Assembly (NCBI GenBank): GCA_903813345.2
Contig: CAIIXF020000001.1
Coordinates: 33,688,866-33,748,865, forward strand
DNA from: Owenia fusiformis
Taxonomy: Eukaryota; Annelida; Polychaeta; Sabellida; Oweniidae
Direction of reading: 5' to 3'
DNA length: 60,000 nt
The notes below the pieces were generated by a model. The model was not told the DNA's origin. It saw nothing but the letters and a program-made list of their open reading frames with translations, and did no database searches. The position numbers were made by a program, and so were the translations under genes. This document shows, one piece after another, positions 23,501-38,500 of the stretch (its first letter is position 1; the number at the start of each line of letters is the position of its first letter).

Positions 23501-26500
23501 TCAATGACCTTTTCAAGGTCAAATAAGGTTTAAAAGGTCAAAAAGGTATTTTTCTTCATGTTGCTTCAAATTGATTAAATGTTTTTTTAGCTCACATGGT
23601 GAGCTTTTGCAATCACTCACTTGTCCATCTGTCTGTCCGTCTGTCCGTGCGTGCATGCGTCCATCCATCAACAATAGTAGCACGTTTTAAAACCTCTGTC
23701 GTTAGGATTCCTGTTTTAAGTTATTTCTGTTCAACATCAATACAGGAAACTCCCCTATGACTCCTGGTTCAACAGCTCCCCTATTTTCAAAATGGCCACC
23801 ATTTTTGTATTGCGAAATTCACTTTTGACCCATTTCCTAGCTTTACAAGTAATTTCAGGTGTCCTACATTGTAAAAATCCATGTCAATGTAAAGAGTAGA
23901 TATATGAAATAATTTTGTTTTTTTAATCATGGGGACTTCACTTGAAAGAAAACATATTGTTTTAATAAAATCCACTGTATTTATACCTAGAAAATACTCA
24001 TGGTGAAAGATATGACCGTCTAAAATCACTTGCCATACTGCACATGGACTTTTGTCTTACATATAAGTGTCCAACTATGATCCAAGTGCAACACAAATTG
24101 AAACATAATGACTTGCTTCAATTATTAACTCTGTGTAGATCTTGGAGAGGTAGTTGTTTTAACCCTTAAATGGTTTTTGGAGTCCGTTTGGACCCAAGAG
24201 CTTATTCTTTGCAATAATTATATCAGAAATAATCATTCTATCAACATGAAATTCCATCTAATCCTCAATTAATCCAATTCCTTTCAGATAAAACAAACCA
24301 GATATAAATCGCATTATGACTTTTTGTGCTACCTGAGGCCAAAGAACATCACATTATCAATTAATACAGTGTTATATATAAATGCTACGAAATGTTACAA
24401 AGTGCTAAAACACCTGACCCCTTATGATTAGGTTTACACATATTTCCATGCATTCATGATAAGTAATGCATACATATTCTGAAAGGTAATACTGTAGATT
24501 AACCTATGTAAAACTGAAGTCAGAATGAAAAAAGCTTCTCTGGTAGCAAAGTACATTTGTAATTGCAAAATATATCATTTGGACCCCAAAAACCTTTAGA
24601 GGGTGTAAAAAACAAAAAACCATTTAAGGGTTAAATTGTATTTGGTATGTTTCCATTTTCCATTAAGGAAACTATTTTGTGTTTAAATAAATTATGTATT
24701 TGTTTATCTGTGAGTACAACTCCAGTGCTCCACCTATTTACTGATGTGCATAAAGTACCAAGACTCCAGTTGTCTCAACCTTCATAACTGAAGTTGTATT
24801 AAGTGATATTTCTTTACTTTTTCAGGGTCTAATAAGGAATGTACTGTACATACATACATTTATATACATTTCCACCACGTTTGAGATAAAGCATCACTGT
24901 GAACTTTATTGATCACCCTGTGTATGAAAATACATGTATGCTGTATAAAATTGAATGCTCAATGTTTGTTTCTTATAGATGAGCAATATAATAAACTGGC
25001 AGTAGAAACATTAGAAGAACTGGACTGGTGTCTGGATCAGTTGGAAACAATACAAACACATCGCTCTGTCAGTGACATGGCAACCAGCAAGGTAGAACTA
25101 TTTTTTTAAATGTTAGTTAGAATATGTATATTTTTATTTTTGCAACAGTGATTCTTGCTTTTGTTGCAGAGTATTTCCTTGAAATTTGTTTTTCTTATAT
25201 ACTGTATTCTCTTTAATAGATGGACATACTCCAATAAACACACATAGAGCTACATGTAGCAAACATTTTCAAAAGGCCTTAGTTAAGCTTCATGTCTTGT
25301 TTAAGAACCCCTGTTTTTACTATTGAAAATGGATCCTACCAATACCCTCCCACATGAATCACATGGGGGGGGGGGGTTTGATGGGTGCGATCACGGACCT
25401 CTGCCAGATAAGCTCCTCTGGTTCTAGGCTCAATAAATATACTCAAGGACAAGACACGCGATCTTCGGAAAATTTATTTTTCCTTGATTTTGGAGTCAGT
25501 TTATCAATAAATATCACATGTCATACCTCAAACGATGCGTACTGTTGTTAGCTTCAACTCCAATCACTAAAGCCACACATTCAAGAAAGCGTCTGTTTAT
25601 ATAAGCATAAAATAAGCGAGCGTATATTTAATGGAGCACTTCGACTATCTCCGTTGTTCAAATGATTATTCCCGAAGTCAAATGTTTTTTCTGAGAATGT
25701 GACGCCACTCCGGATGACGTCATATCAGAGATTACGGATGGCCAGGGGATACAGTATTATTTTAAACAAGACATCTCTGTCGGTGAGGGGGGGCTTACTT
25801 ATTCCAGGGGTGGGGTCACATTTGATATTTGCTCAAAATTACACGAAAACTGCTCAAAATGGTGAAAGAATTATTGGCCAGGGGATACAGTATTATTTTA
25901 AACAAGACATCCCTGTCAGTGAGGGGGGGCTAACTTATTCCAGGGGTGGGTTTTTTTTGTTGTTTTTTATTAAGAAATATTTATTGCTTCATAAAAATAT
26001 CATAATATAAATCCCTTCAGTCGCCCGAAGGCATTATAGAAGGGTACATTGATAGCACAAAATACAAAATTATGATTAGGTTGAGGGGTTCACTCTGCAC
26101 TTGTGGTTGGCCATGGGGTGGGGTCACATTTGATATTTGTTCAAAATCACACAAAAACTGCTCAAAATGGTGAAAGAATAATTGGCTGGGGGTGCAGTAT
26201 TATTTTAAACAATACATTACTGTCAGCGAAGGGGAGGGGGGGCTAACATATAGTTGAAAAAATTACAAATAGCTACCTTAATTTTTGATAATCTATAAAC
26301 ATAATCATGTCATAAGCAACTACTGATTTAATATCTTGTACATGTGGACGGATATTTGTAAATTTGGTTTAATAAGAAACTGAATATAGGGTTGGAAAAA
26401 TGAGGGGGACACAGACGTCGGAAAGGTGGGCGTAAAATTGAATCAAAACTCTTTACCGTAAATGTTGCCCCTCATACTAGCATGTACGCTTGAACTACCA

Positions 26501-29500
26501 GATTCAGTAGCACCCTGCCCTGATTGCAGTCTATATGGTCTTTATGCTATTTTTAATTCCTCGTTATTTTAGTCGCGTACCTCTGAATTCCGGCTCTGAT
26601 TATCATATACAATTTACTTTAACCAATTTTACCCGGTTTTCGAACTTCAAACTGCAGGCCTGTCAACTGTCCCACAATTTGCGTATTTGTCACGCATTTG
26701 CTGAAGAATTTGAAGTCACGCCAGTTATTTTTGCGTGACAGAAAATGTCACGCAAATACGCATTTTACCTGGTAATTGTCAAGCAAAAATATTTCTGTAG
26801 AAAAATTTCTAAAAAAGATCGTCTACACAGCAAAAATACGAACGCCGGAAAAAAGTGTACGCATTTCGTTCGGACTTTTCACGCGAATTACGTATATGTC
26901 ACGCATTCCGTTTGAAATCTTTCGTACCTCCCCCCCCCGTTGATGGATGTTTTAAATGCGAGGTTAGCGAGCGCGAAAAATTTGAGGTGTTCAAAATTTG
27001 GCAAGGTGTAATAAAATTTAAACCAAGGTGTTCAAAATTTGGATCAAGGTGTTCAGATTTGGACCAAGGTGTCCACATTTTGAGGGGAGGTGTTCAACAT
27101 TTCCAAGTCACTCATGTTAGGTGTTCCCAAGTTGACAGGCCTGACATTACTACCAGAGAGATGAACATTCATAGAATTATAGAAGCTATTTTTGCCGTGC
27201 CGCTAAAGTGGGTCACTTTTTCACCAGAAATCCCTAGATGTGGGTCCCATTTTGAAGAAAAAACACTAGATATGAGTCCCATTTTGATGAAAAATCCCTA
27301 GAACTGGGTCTACTCTTTGAAAAATCCTAAAACTGTATGGGTACTGTTTTTGAAAAAATTAATTGGGTAGGTATTTTGAGTCTCACCGGCACCCCTCCCC
27401 CCTTTTAAAAAAATTTGACCAGTACCCCCCCCCCCCCGGCCAAGGGGGAGCTTTTTGACAGTGTTGGCTAAAAATCATTCCAATTTGCTCAAAATAGTGA
27501 AAAACTCCATGTGTTTGAGAATTTCTGGCCGTAGACTATCTTCTTGTTCACCAAGGTGTCGCTCCAGTAAAAAGAAAAAATCTTCAAAAATCATAGAGCT
27601 CGAAACAAATTTAATTTACCGTCATATTTACTGGGCTTTCAATAGCAGGCGGCGAGGGTCAGAAATCGCCGTTTGTTTTTGATAATTTGCCGCTTGTCAG
27701 AAGCCAACTATTGTTATTGTTTTGGGGGAAATTAAAAGTCTTCTATAGACTATCCTTTATTATCCCATCGAACGAAGTACAGATTCTGTACACATATACC
27801 CAATGGGGGTAGTCGTTCTGCCTGAAAATGGATTTTCAAAATGGCCACTCATTTAAAAATGGCGGCCATTTTAGTGCCGATTTTACAGTTATTTAGGTAC
27901 TGCATATAAAACTGTAATAGCAATATGTTTTAAATGTAAAAAAGTTATATAGGACATTGATTAAGCTAGAAATGTAAATACAGAAGAAATACATGGCAGC
28001 AATCTTGAAAAATGGCTGCCTTTGCTCATCTTTTTACGATTTTTGCTGTAACTTAGTTGAGCGATTTTGTTCATATTTGGTATGTGAATACTTTAAGCAT
28101 GACACAATGTCTATTGACATTTTTGGTAGTAGGTGGCCATTTTTCAAAATGGGCGCCATTTTTACGTATGTTATTTAACATTTTTTTACTGTAAGTCAAA
28201 AAGTAGTTGAGCGATTTTGTTCATATTTGGTATGTGAATACTTTAAGCATGGCCGAATGTCTAATGACATTTTGGGTAGTACCATTTTTTACGTTTTTTA
28301 CTATAACTTGAAAAGTAGTGGAGCGATTTTGTTCAGATTTGATATGTGAATACTTATGAACCTTGCACACTGTCTCATGACACTTCGCATAGAACGTGGC
28401 GATTTTAAAAAATGGCCGTCATTTTTACATTTTTTGCTATAACTCCAAAAGTATTGGAGTGATTTTGTTCATATTTGATATGTGAATACTTTTAGCATGG
28501 CACATTGTCTAATAAAACTTTGAGGAATAGTGGGCCATTTTGAAAAATGGCCACCATTTTTATGTGTGTTATTTTACATTTTTTATTATAATTCAAAAAG
28601 TAATAGAGCAATTTTGTTCATATTTGATATGTGAATACTCGTAAGGATTGCATACTGTCTTATGACATTTTGGGTAGTAGGCGGCCATTTTAAGAAATGG
28701 CCAGCATTTACATGTATGCGTTGGCGATCTTTTAAAAATTTTATATGTGGCTACTTAAAAGCATATTACTTCTTCTGGTGACAACTTGGCTAGTGAGCAA
28801 CCATTTTGAAAATGGTGGCCTTTCTTATGTGTGTTATTTTACGATATTTGCTATATATATTTTGTTTGTAAAATGCCAGCCATTTTTGTTCGATGGGATT
28901 CGCTACGCTTTGGCGTTGCCGTTGTTCTGGTTCTCATTTATTTATCGACTGTAATTTCATTGGTACCATCAATTTTAAATATCAAGCATGTTACGAAAAC
29001 TCTTTGTTACAGTCTTAGCACACAAGTCAAGATCAATAGACCAAGTATCCTCTTAGCTTGGTACATCAAAATATCCCTTCTTAATTGCACTGTTGTGTGT
29101 CTAGCTCAGGCTATGCGTGAGAAGATGTTTACTCAAGAAGAGGGGGGAGGGGTCACAAAGGCTTGAAGCTAGAGAATCTGAGGAGCAGACAATGCTGCAA
29201 TGCTGTAGTGTGATTCTGATTATTGGTTTACTAGTTCAGTAAAATCAATCAAAGCAGATTGAGTACTGTAATCTATGGATTTTTCAAAACACTGGCACAT
29301 GTCCAGCATGAAACAATTGACACATTGACCATAGCTGTTTTTGGCATTTATGTGGTGATCAGCACTGGTTGTATTGATTGAACTAGTTAAGAAATGAGGA
29401 ATGCTATACTAATTTATCATCTAATTAGTGCATTTCGACACCTCGTTCACTTTGGCAAATCTCAAAAATCGTTTCTAAGATATAAAGGATTATTTTGAAA

Positions 29501-32500
29501 CAGGTCTCTAGGGTGCTCGCCAAAATGTAAGAACTCTCTCTTTCTAGAGGCTTTTATTTTGAAAATATTCTAGACTATAATTGTATGAAATAATTTTGTT
29601 ACAAAAAATCAGCAAAAAATCGTAGTCATTTTTTTTATTTTCAGCCATTTTAGTTAACATTGATTTGTCCTGACTCGCGAAATCCACTTTTCCATCAACA
29701 ATAGTGGCACGTTTTAAAACAATAGGATTCCTGTTTTAAATTATTTCTGTTCAATATCAATACAGAAAACTGCCCTATGACTCCTGGTTCAAAAGCTCAC
29801 CTATTTTCAAAATGGCTGCCATTTTTGTTTCCCGAAATTTTAACCCATTTCCTAGCTTTACAAATAATTTCAGGTTTTCAGGTATCCTGCATTGTAAAAA
29901 TCCATGTCAATGTGAAGAGTAGTTGTATTATGTCACCACCAAAAGTGGTGACATATTGTTATGGTCTCCGTTTTTTTGCGACGGCGGTTGGCGTCTGTAA
30001 CAATTTCTTACAACTTCCTATAACTTAACAAATACTGTTTAGACTGACTTCAATTTTTTTCTAAATCATCTACATGTTCTCAGAAGTTCAAATCTGACTT
30101 TAGATTTGACATTTGACCTTCAATGACCTTCTCAAGGTCAAAAAGGTCTTTTTTCAACTTGCTTCACATTGACTAAATTTTTTTTCAAAATCATCTACAT
30201 GTTCTCAGAAATTCAAATCTGACTTTAGATTTGACCTTCAAATCTGACTTAAGATTTGACATTTGACCTTCAATGACCTTCTCAAGTTCAAAAAGGTCTG
30301 TTTTCAACTTGCTTCAAATTGACTAAATTTTTTTTTCAAAATCATCTACGTGTTCTCAGAAATTCAAATCTGACTTAAGATTTGACTTAAGATTTGACAT
30401 TTGACCTTCAATGACCTTCTCAAGGTCAAAAAAGGTCAAAAAGGTCTGTTTTCAACTTGCTTCAAATTGACTTAAAAATTTTTTCAAAATCATCTACGTG
30501 TTCTCAGAAATTCAAATCTGACTTTAGATTTGACTTAAGATTTGACATTTGACCTTCAATGACCTTCTCAAAGTCAAAAAAGGTCAAAAAGGTCTTTTTT
30601 CAACTTGCTTCAAATTGACTAAATTTTTTTTTCAAAATCATCTACATGTTCTCAGAAATTCAAATATGACTTTAGATTTGACATTTGACCTTCAATGACC
30701 TTCTCAAGGTCAAAAAAGGTCAAAAAGGTCTTTTTTCAACTTGCTTCAAATTGACTAATTTTTTTTTCAAAATCATCTACATGTTCTTAGAAATTCAAAT
30801 CTGACTTTAGATTTGACATTTGACCTTCAATGACCTTCTCAAGGTCAAAAAAGGTCAAAAAGGTCTGTTTTCAACTTGCTTCAAATTGACTAAAATTTTT
30901 TTTCAAAATCATCTACGTGTTCTCAGAAATTCAAATCTGACTTTAGATTTGACTTAAGATTCTCAAGGTCAAAAAGGTCTTTTTTTAACTTGCTTCAAAT
31001 TGACTAATTTTTTTTTTCAAAATCATCTACATGTTCTCAGGAATTCAAATCTGACTTTAGATTTGACATTTGACCTTTAATGACCTTCTCAAGGTCAAAA
31101 AAGGTCAAAAAGGTCTGTTTTCAACTTGCTTCAAATTGACCAAATTTTTTTTCAAAATCATCTACATCTTTTCAGAAGTTCAAATTTGACTTTACAAGTT
31201 CTCAGAAATTCAAATCTGACTTAAGTTTGAACTCATAATATTGTGAGCAACTAGGTGGTGACATTTTGTCATGTTAATGCCTTGTGAAATAATTTTGTTA
31301 CAAAAAATTATATCCGTTTTTTTTTTTTTTTTCAGCCATTTTAGTTAACATTGATTTGTCCATCTGTCTTGCGAAATCCACTTTTGGACCATTTGACTTA
31401 AAACCTCTGTCAATAGGATTCCCATTTTAAGTTATTTTTGTTCAACATCAATACAAAAACTTCTCCATGACTCCTGGTTCAAAAGCTCGCCTATTTTAAA
31501 AATGGTCGCCATTTTTGTCTCGCAAAATTCACTTTTGGACCATTTCCTAGGTTTACAAATAATTTCAGGTGTCCTGCATTGTAAAAAGCCATGTGACTGT
31601 AAAGAGTAGTTGTATGAAATAATTTTGTTACAAAAAATCGGCAAAAAATTCTATCCATTTTTTTTATTTTCAGCCATTTAGTTAACATTGATTTGTCCAT
31701 CTGTCTCGCGAAATCCTCTTTTGGACCAATTGCCTTAAAACCTCTATCGATAGAATTCCAGTTTTAAGTTATTTATTTCTGTTCAACAGCAATACAGAAA
31801 AGTGCCCTATGACTCCTGGTTCAAAAGCTCACCTATTTTCAAAATGGCCGCCATTTTTGTCTCGCGAAATTTACTTTTAACCCATTACCTAGCTTTATAA
31901 ATAATTTCAGGTGTCCTGCATTGTAAAAATCTATGATAAGGCAGAATCAGATCTATAAGGGTGACAAAATTACAAGCAACTTTTATAATTGACCTACCAA
32001 TCTATTCCTTACAATATCAAATACAATATCTCCCAAAAGATTCACAATATGTTATAAATTGGTGAAGTTATTAATGACGCAAAGAGCAAAAATGGGTGGA
32101 AAATGTTTAAATTCTCCCACATAATAAGAATGGTAACCATTCTTATAGAAAATAATACATTATTGTAAAAATCTTTAGTTATCCTTGAATAAAGTATGTA
32201 CTTTTGTGATTTTTGGCTCACACAGTGAGCCTATGGGATCGACCAGGCGTCCGTCCGTTGGTCCGTCCATCCGTCCGTTGGTCCGTCCGTCAACATTGGC
32301 TGCACAAATTAAAACTGCTATTCGGATTGCGTCATATCCACATTCATTTTATGCATATCCATAATGCCTATTTGACCTATCATCGCCATTTCCCAAGTTC
32401 GCCCAGTTTCCGAGAAATTGCGGATTTTGACGTCAAAAAGTCAAATTTTCTGTAAATACTAGACACTTTGTTGAAGTAGAACTTTCAAATAACTTTTAGT

Positions 32501-35500
32501 AGTTGCTGTATATGCAACTTATGTAATCTGAAGATTTCAAAGCTCTTGGAATTACAGTGTTTGATGTTTACTCTATAAAATTTGACAAAAAGTAGGACTT
32601 AGTCATTTTCAGGAAACTTTCTCATGTATAAAGTCAATGGCAGGTTTTGTGATTGACACCTTGTTTCTCAAGGTTTGCCTTATACTTGATCATTTCTTGC
32701 AATGAATTACATCATTACTAGATTTAAGCATTCCCTACATATTGCTCAATATATGTCGGCATCAAATTTTTACCGTTTTTGAGATATTTGACGTCAAAAA
32801 ACAGTAAAAATAAGTTATTTTCAACTTGCTTCAATTTGACCAAATCTTTTTTTGAAAATCATCTACAAGTTGCCAGGAGTTCAAATCTGACATTAGTCTT
32901 AGGATTTGACCTTTACTTGACCTTCAGTGACCTTCGAAAGGTCAAAAAAGTTGACTTTTCAAATTGATTTTTGGATGTAAATTTTGGTCAGCTTAATCAC
33001 AAAAGACCTTACTAAGCTCTGAATAAGTAAAATTTTCAAGGTCAGAGGTTATCAAACTGGGTCACACAACTGTGCTATCTAAGTTTCTCAAAGTTTCTCA
33101 AAGTTCGAGACTACAAATCCATTTTTGTTTGAAAGTCAGGATATACATTCCTCTGAAGGTTCCAAACTGTGTGAGCACAGGACCGTGGGTCCTATTTTTA
33201 GAAATAGACAATTGACAAGGAATGATATGAGCCAAAAATATTCTAAAATTGAGACAATTTTTTGTTTAGCCTGCTTGCTATATCTGATTCTCTCTTTAGT
33301 TGTATGAAATAATTTTGTTACAAAAAATTATATCAGTTTTTTTTATTTTCAGCCATTTTCAGCCATTTTCAGCCATCGCGAAATCCTCTTTTGGACCTTT
33401 AAAACCTCTATCGATAGAATTCCAGTTTTAAGTTATTTTTGTTCAACATCAATACAAAAAACTCCCCTATGACTCCTGGTTCAAAAGCATGCCTATTTTC
33501 AAAATGGTCACCATTTTTTGTCTCGTGGAATTCACTTTTGGCCCATTTCCTAGGTTTACAAATAATTCCATGTGTCCTGCATTGTAAAAAGCCATGTCTA
33601 TGTAAAGAGTAGCTGTATAAAATAATTTTGTTACAAAAAGCCGTTTTTTTTTTATTTGTTGTCATTTTAGCCATCATTCACTTTTGAGCAACACCATGTG
33701 AGCCCAGTACCCACGATACTATTTTTTAATATGAATAGAATAGTGGCAGGTACTATATATATATAATGTATGTACTATATTATATTATTAAATGAGTTAC
33801 CCATAAAATAGAAGTTTAATCCGGTAGCCGACAGTCGTTAGTTGCATTTCCGAATACGAGCTTAGTTAACACAAGCTGTATCATTACACAAACATTACTC
33901 AATAATTTTTTTTCCAGTTTAAAAGGATGTTGAACAGAGAACTAAGCCATTTTGCTGAATCTAGTAAATCTGGAAATCAAATATCTGAGTATATTTGTAA
34001 CACATTTTTAGGTGAGTGCATATTATAACAATGTAATAATTATCCCATTCAAACAAAGTTTGAGGGGGATATAGAGAAGTTGTTCATCCGTCTGTCTGTC
34101 CATCCGTCCATTCATTTGTGCGTTTGTGTGTCCGGGCGATAAGTTAAATACTGATACTGATAACTCAAATACTAGTGGACAAATTTTGTTCAAATTTTAT
34201 ATGCTGATGCCTAAAGACAAAGGAGCTTTGTTTGAGAAGGAATTTTCAAGATGGCGGCTAAATTCATTTTTCATAAAAACATAATCTTTGAAAACTCGAA
34301 TACCAGTGAACAGATTTGGTTCAAATTTGATATGCTGATACCTAGGAACACAGTAGCTCTGATCAAAAAAGAATTTTCAAAATGGCGGCTAAATTAAAAA
34401 AATGTCATCTTTGATAACTCAAATGCCAGTGAACAGATTTGGTTCAAATTTTGTATTTTGATACACAGGCACAAACAATCTCTCTTTGTCTCTCAGTCAG
34501 TCAACAATAGAGGCACATTTTAAAACCTGGGTCAATAAGATTCTCTCTGTTTTAAATTATTTTGGTTATTATTATTATTTGGTTTGGTTATTTTTCCTCT
34601 TTAATACAGAAGTCCCTCTTGTGAGTCCAGGTTCGAAAGCTTGCCTATTTTAAAGTGTCTGCCATTTTAGTTGTGGAAAATTTACTTTTTGGGAATTCAG
34701 TAGCTTTATAACTGATTTCATGTGTCCTGCACTGTAAAATCACATGTCACTGTAAACAGAAGTTTAATGAAATAATTTTGTAAAAAAAATTGGCAAAAAT
34801 TTATATCTGCTTTTTATGTCACCACCAAAAGTGGTGACATATTGTTATGGTCTCCGTTTTTTTGCGACGGCGGTTGGTGGTTGGCGGTTGGCGGTTGGTG
34901 GTTGGAGGTTGGCGTCCGGCGTCTGTAACAATTTCTTACAACTTCCTATAACTTAACAAATACTGTTTAGACTGCCTTCAATTTTTTTCTAAATCATCTA
35001 CATGTTCTCAGAAGTTTAAATCTGACTTTAGATTTGACATTTGACCTTCAATGACCTTCTCAAGGTCAAAAAGGTCTTTTTTCAACTTGCTTCACATTGA
35101 CTAAATTTTTTTTCAAAATCATCTACATGTTCTCAGAAATTCAAATCTGACTTTAGATTTGACTATAGATTTGACATTTGACCTTCAAATCTGCCTTTAG
35201 ATTTGACATTTGACCTTCAATGACCTTCTCAAGGTCAAAAAAGGTCAAAAAGGTCTGTTTTCAACTTGCTTCAAATTGACTAAATTTTTTTTTCAAAATC
35301 ATCTACGTGTTCTCAGAAATTAAAATCTGACTTAAGATTTGAAATTTGACCTTCTCAAGGTCAAAAAAGGTCAAAAAGGTCTGTTTTCAACTTGCTTCAA
35401 ATTGACTAAAAAATTTTTTTCAAAATCATCTACGTGTTCTCAGAAATTCAAATCTGACTTTAGATTTTACTTAAGATTTGACATTTGACCTTCAATGACC

Positions 35501-38500
35501 TTCTCAAAGTCAAAAAAGGTCAAAAAGGTCTTTTTTCAACTTGCTTCAAATTGACTAAATTTTTTTTAAAAATCATCTACATGTTCTCAGAAATTCAAAT
35601 CTGACTTTAGATTTGACATTTGACCTTCAATGACCTTCTCAAAGTCAAAAAAGGTCAAAAAGGTCTTTTTTCAACTTGCTTCAAATTGACTAAATTTTTT
35701 TTTCAAAATCATCTACATGTTCTCAGAAATTCAAATCTGACTTTAGATTTGACATTTGACCTTCAATGACCTTCTCAATGTCAAAAAAGGTCAAAAAGGT
35801 ATTTTTTCATCTTGCTTCAAATTGACTAAACATTTTTTTCAAAATCATCTACATGTTCTCAGAAATTCAAATATGACTTTAGATTTGACTTTAGATTTGA
35901 CATTTGACCTTCAATGACCTTCTCAAGGTCAAAAAGGTCTTTCTTCAACTTGCTTCAAATAGACTAATTTTTTTTTTCAAAATCATCTACATGTTCTCAG
36001 AAATTCAAATCTGACTTTAGATTTGACATTTGACCTTTAATGACCTTCTCAAGGTCAAAAAAGGTCTGTTTTCAACTTGCTTCAAATTGACCAAATTTTT
36101 TTTTCAAAATCATCTACATCTTTTCAGAAGTTCAAATTTGACTTTACAAGTTCTCAGAAGTTCAAATCTAACTTTAGATTTGACCTTTGACCTTCAATGA
36201 CCTTCTCAAGGTCAAAAAGGTCTTTTTTCAACTTGCTTCAAATTGATTAATTTCTTTTTTCAAAATCATCTACATGTTCTCAGAAGTTCAAATCTGACTT
36301 TAGATTTGACATTTGACCTTCAATGACCTTTTCAAGGTCAAAAAGGTCTTTTTTCAACTTGCTTCAAATTTACTTAATTTTTTTTTCAAAATCATCTAAT
36401 CATCTACATGTTCTCAGAAGTTCAAATCTGACTTTACATTTGACATTTGACCTTCAATGACCTTCTCAATGTCAAAAAAAGTCAAAGAGGTATTTTTTCA
36501 ACTTGCTTCAAATTGACGAATTTTTTTTTCAAAATCATCTACATGTTCTAAGAAGTTCAAATCAAACCTTCTTAAGGTCAAAAGGTATTTTCCAACTTGC
36601 TTTAAATTGACCAAATTGTTTTAGGTGGTGACATTTTGTCATGTTAATGCCTTGTTTATTGTCTGCCATCATTCACTTTTCTCTTTTTGAGCAACTCCAT
36701 GTTAACCTTTTACCCATGGTACTATTTGTTTTATAAAACTGAGGAACAATTTCCAGGGCTGCTCCATTATGATGCCTTTTTTAAGATTGCTTCTTACACT
36801 TTTCACTGTCTATTCTTTCTATTTCCTTAAAAAGTCTGATGAGCTATTAATTCTTGTCTGAAATATTTAATTCGTTTTTTTATTGTAACAATTGCTTGTG
36901 GGATTGCCTTCTTGTAAATGTCTGTTTCAAGGGGATGAACATAAATATGTTTACTATGTAATCCCAGTTTTTTGGCTCACATAGTGAGCCTATGGGATCG
37001 GCTGGGCGATCTGAGAAATTGCCGATTTTGACTTCAAAAAGTCAACTTTTCTTTAACCTCTTTACTACCTAGAGTGACGTGAGTATCCAATTTACATAAA
37101 ATATATTTTAAAATATGTAGAAATGATCTCTGTCAACTAATTTCACTAAGTTGAGCATCACCCATTGTACATGTATGTATTTATTTATTTATTTATTTAT
37201 TTATTTTATTAAAGTGTCACTTGTATCATATCATACAACCAGCCCTATCTGGGCTTATGAGACACATTAGAACATTTTAAAATAACTAGTTATTGTTTAA
37301 AAATAAAGTCTTTCCTGATCTGCATTATGTCAATTAAATACTGACCAAACATCTTAGTGTATCTTTTACTTTTAAAAATGTCACTTAAAGTCAGACTCTC
37401 TATTTCCAATTTTTCAAAGAACTCATTTCTTTTTTTCCTATATGCACTACAATCAAAAATAAAATGCTTTTCATCTTCGATTTCACCCGACTTACAAATG
37501 TTACAAAAACGCTCATTTACATTGGTATTTACAAATCTGCCAGTTTCAATATGCAAAGGTAGAATTCCATACCGAAATTGTGAAATCAGTGATCTAGTGC
37601 CTCTTGGCAAGTCACATAAAATGAATTGATCTGGTTTAAAGTCTGTTTTAAAAGTAACATATGTACGTAATTTACGTTGTTCAAGAATTTCCTGATTCCA
37701 TTTTTCTTTTTGTTTCTTCATTAGTCTGGTTCGTGCCACACGTAAGTCAATATATGTTTGATCACGGTAGTGCTCTTCAAAATTTAAATCAATGCACAGT
37801 TTTTTAAAGTCGCTGCACCAACTTGCTTTCCCATTTTGATAATCTTCCATGAACACTCTTTTAGTGATACGATTATTATTCATGAATGTAATTCTGTTCC
37901 AAAGACGTATAATATCTAATTTTCTAGTGTCCAATGGTGTCATCCATGTCAAATCACCGTACATTGCTGGGATAGATGCAAATCTATGCACACCTAGAAA
38001 TGCCCTCATTGCCCTGTGTTGGATATTGTCAGTACATTGATAAGTTTTGTTTCCCCAAACGCCGGATCCATAATTCAAAATTGGGAGTATACATGTGTTA
38101 TAAAGTCTTGTGTATGCTGTATAGAAAAGTCCATTGTGTTTCCTAAATTTTGTGATGAGGCCCCCCAAAGCTCGGCCTGCTGCTGCGCTTAGATTTTCGG
38201 CAGTTGTAGTGAAGTTAAGTGTTTCATCTAATATACATCCAAGATACTTATATTGCGTGGCGGTTTCTAAATGCTTTGTTCCAAATGTAAATTTGAAATC
38301 TGATCTGGGAGTACTATTTTTACGATAATGCACTATATTGGATTTATCAATATTAACATTAACTCTCCATTTATGGCACCACTTATAAGCTAGATTTAAC
38401 AATTCCTGCAAGTTCTTCTCATTTTCAGACAATATAGCAATGTCATCGGCAAATAACAAACATGAAATTATATCATCACCAAACTTTATACCCAACCCAG

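Larger units (their letters stand above)
29580..33720 (+). mobile_element. Z-type element invaded by an AGGTCA array and an X element
   Basis: Z-family units are recognisable at 29580-29929, 31285-31935 and 33300-33715 (aaaatggccgccatttttgt, tagctttacaaataatttca), ending acaccatgtgagcccagtac. The array at 29930-31284 interrupts host text that otherwise reads agtagttgtat-gaaataattttg, and X occupies 32215-33192. 31936-32205 is unassigned. Confidence 0.8.

Noticed and set aside
26855-27301. 148-codon [23 protein letters not shown]
   Set aside because: Runs across the end of one transposon into another repeat; its middle is the ggtgttcaaaatttgg repeat found again at 11046.
32213-32455. [23 protein letters not shown] and its twin at 58308-58565
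   Set aside because: Both are translations of the left part of X-type elements, which are non-coding repeats with a TCCG patch.
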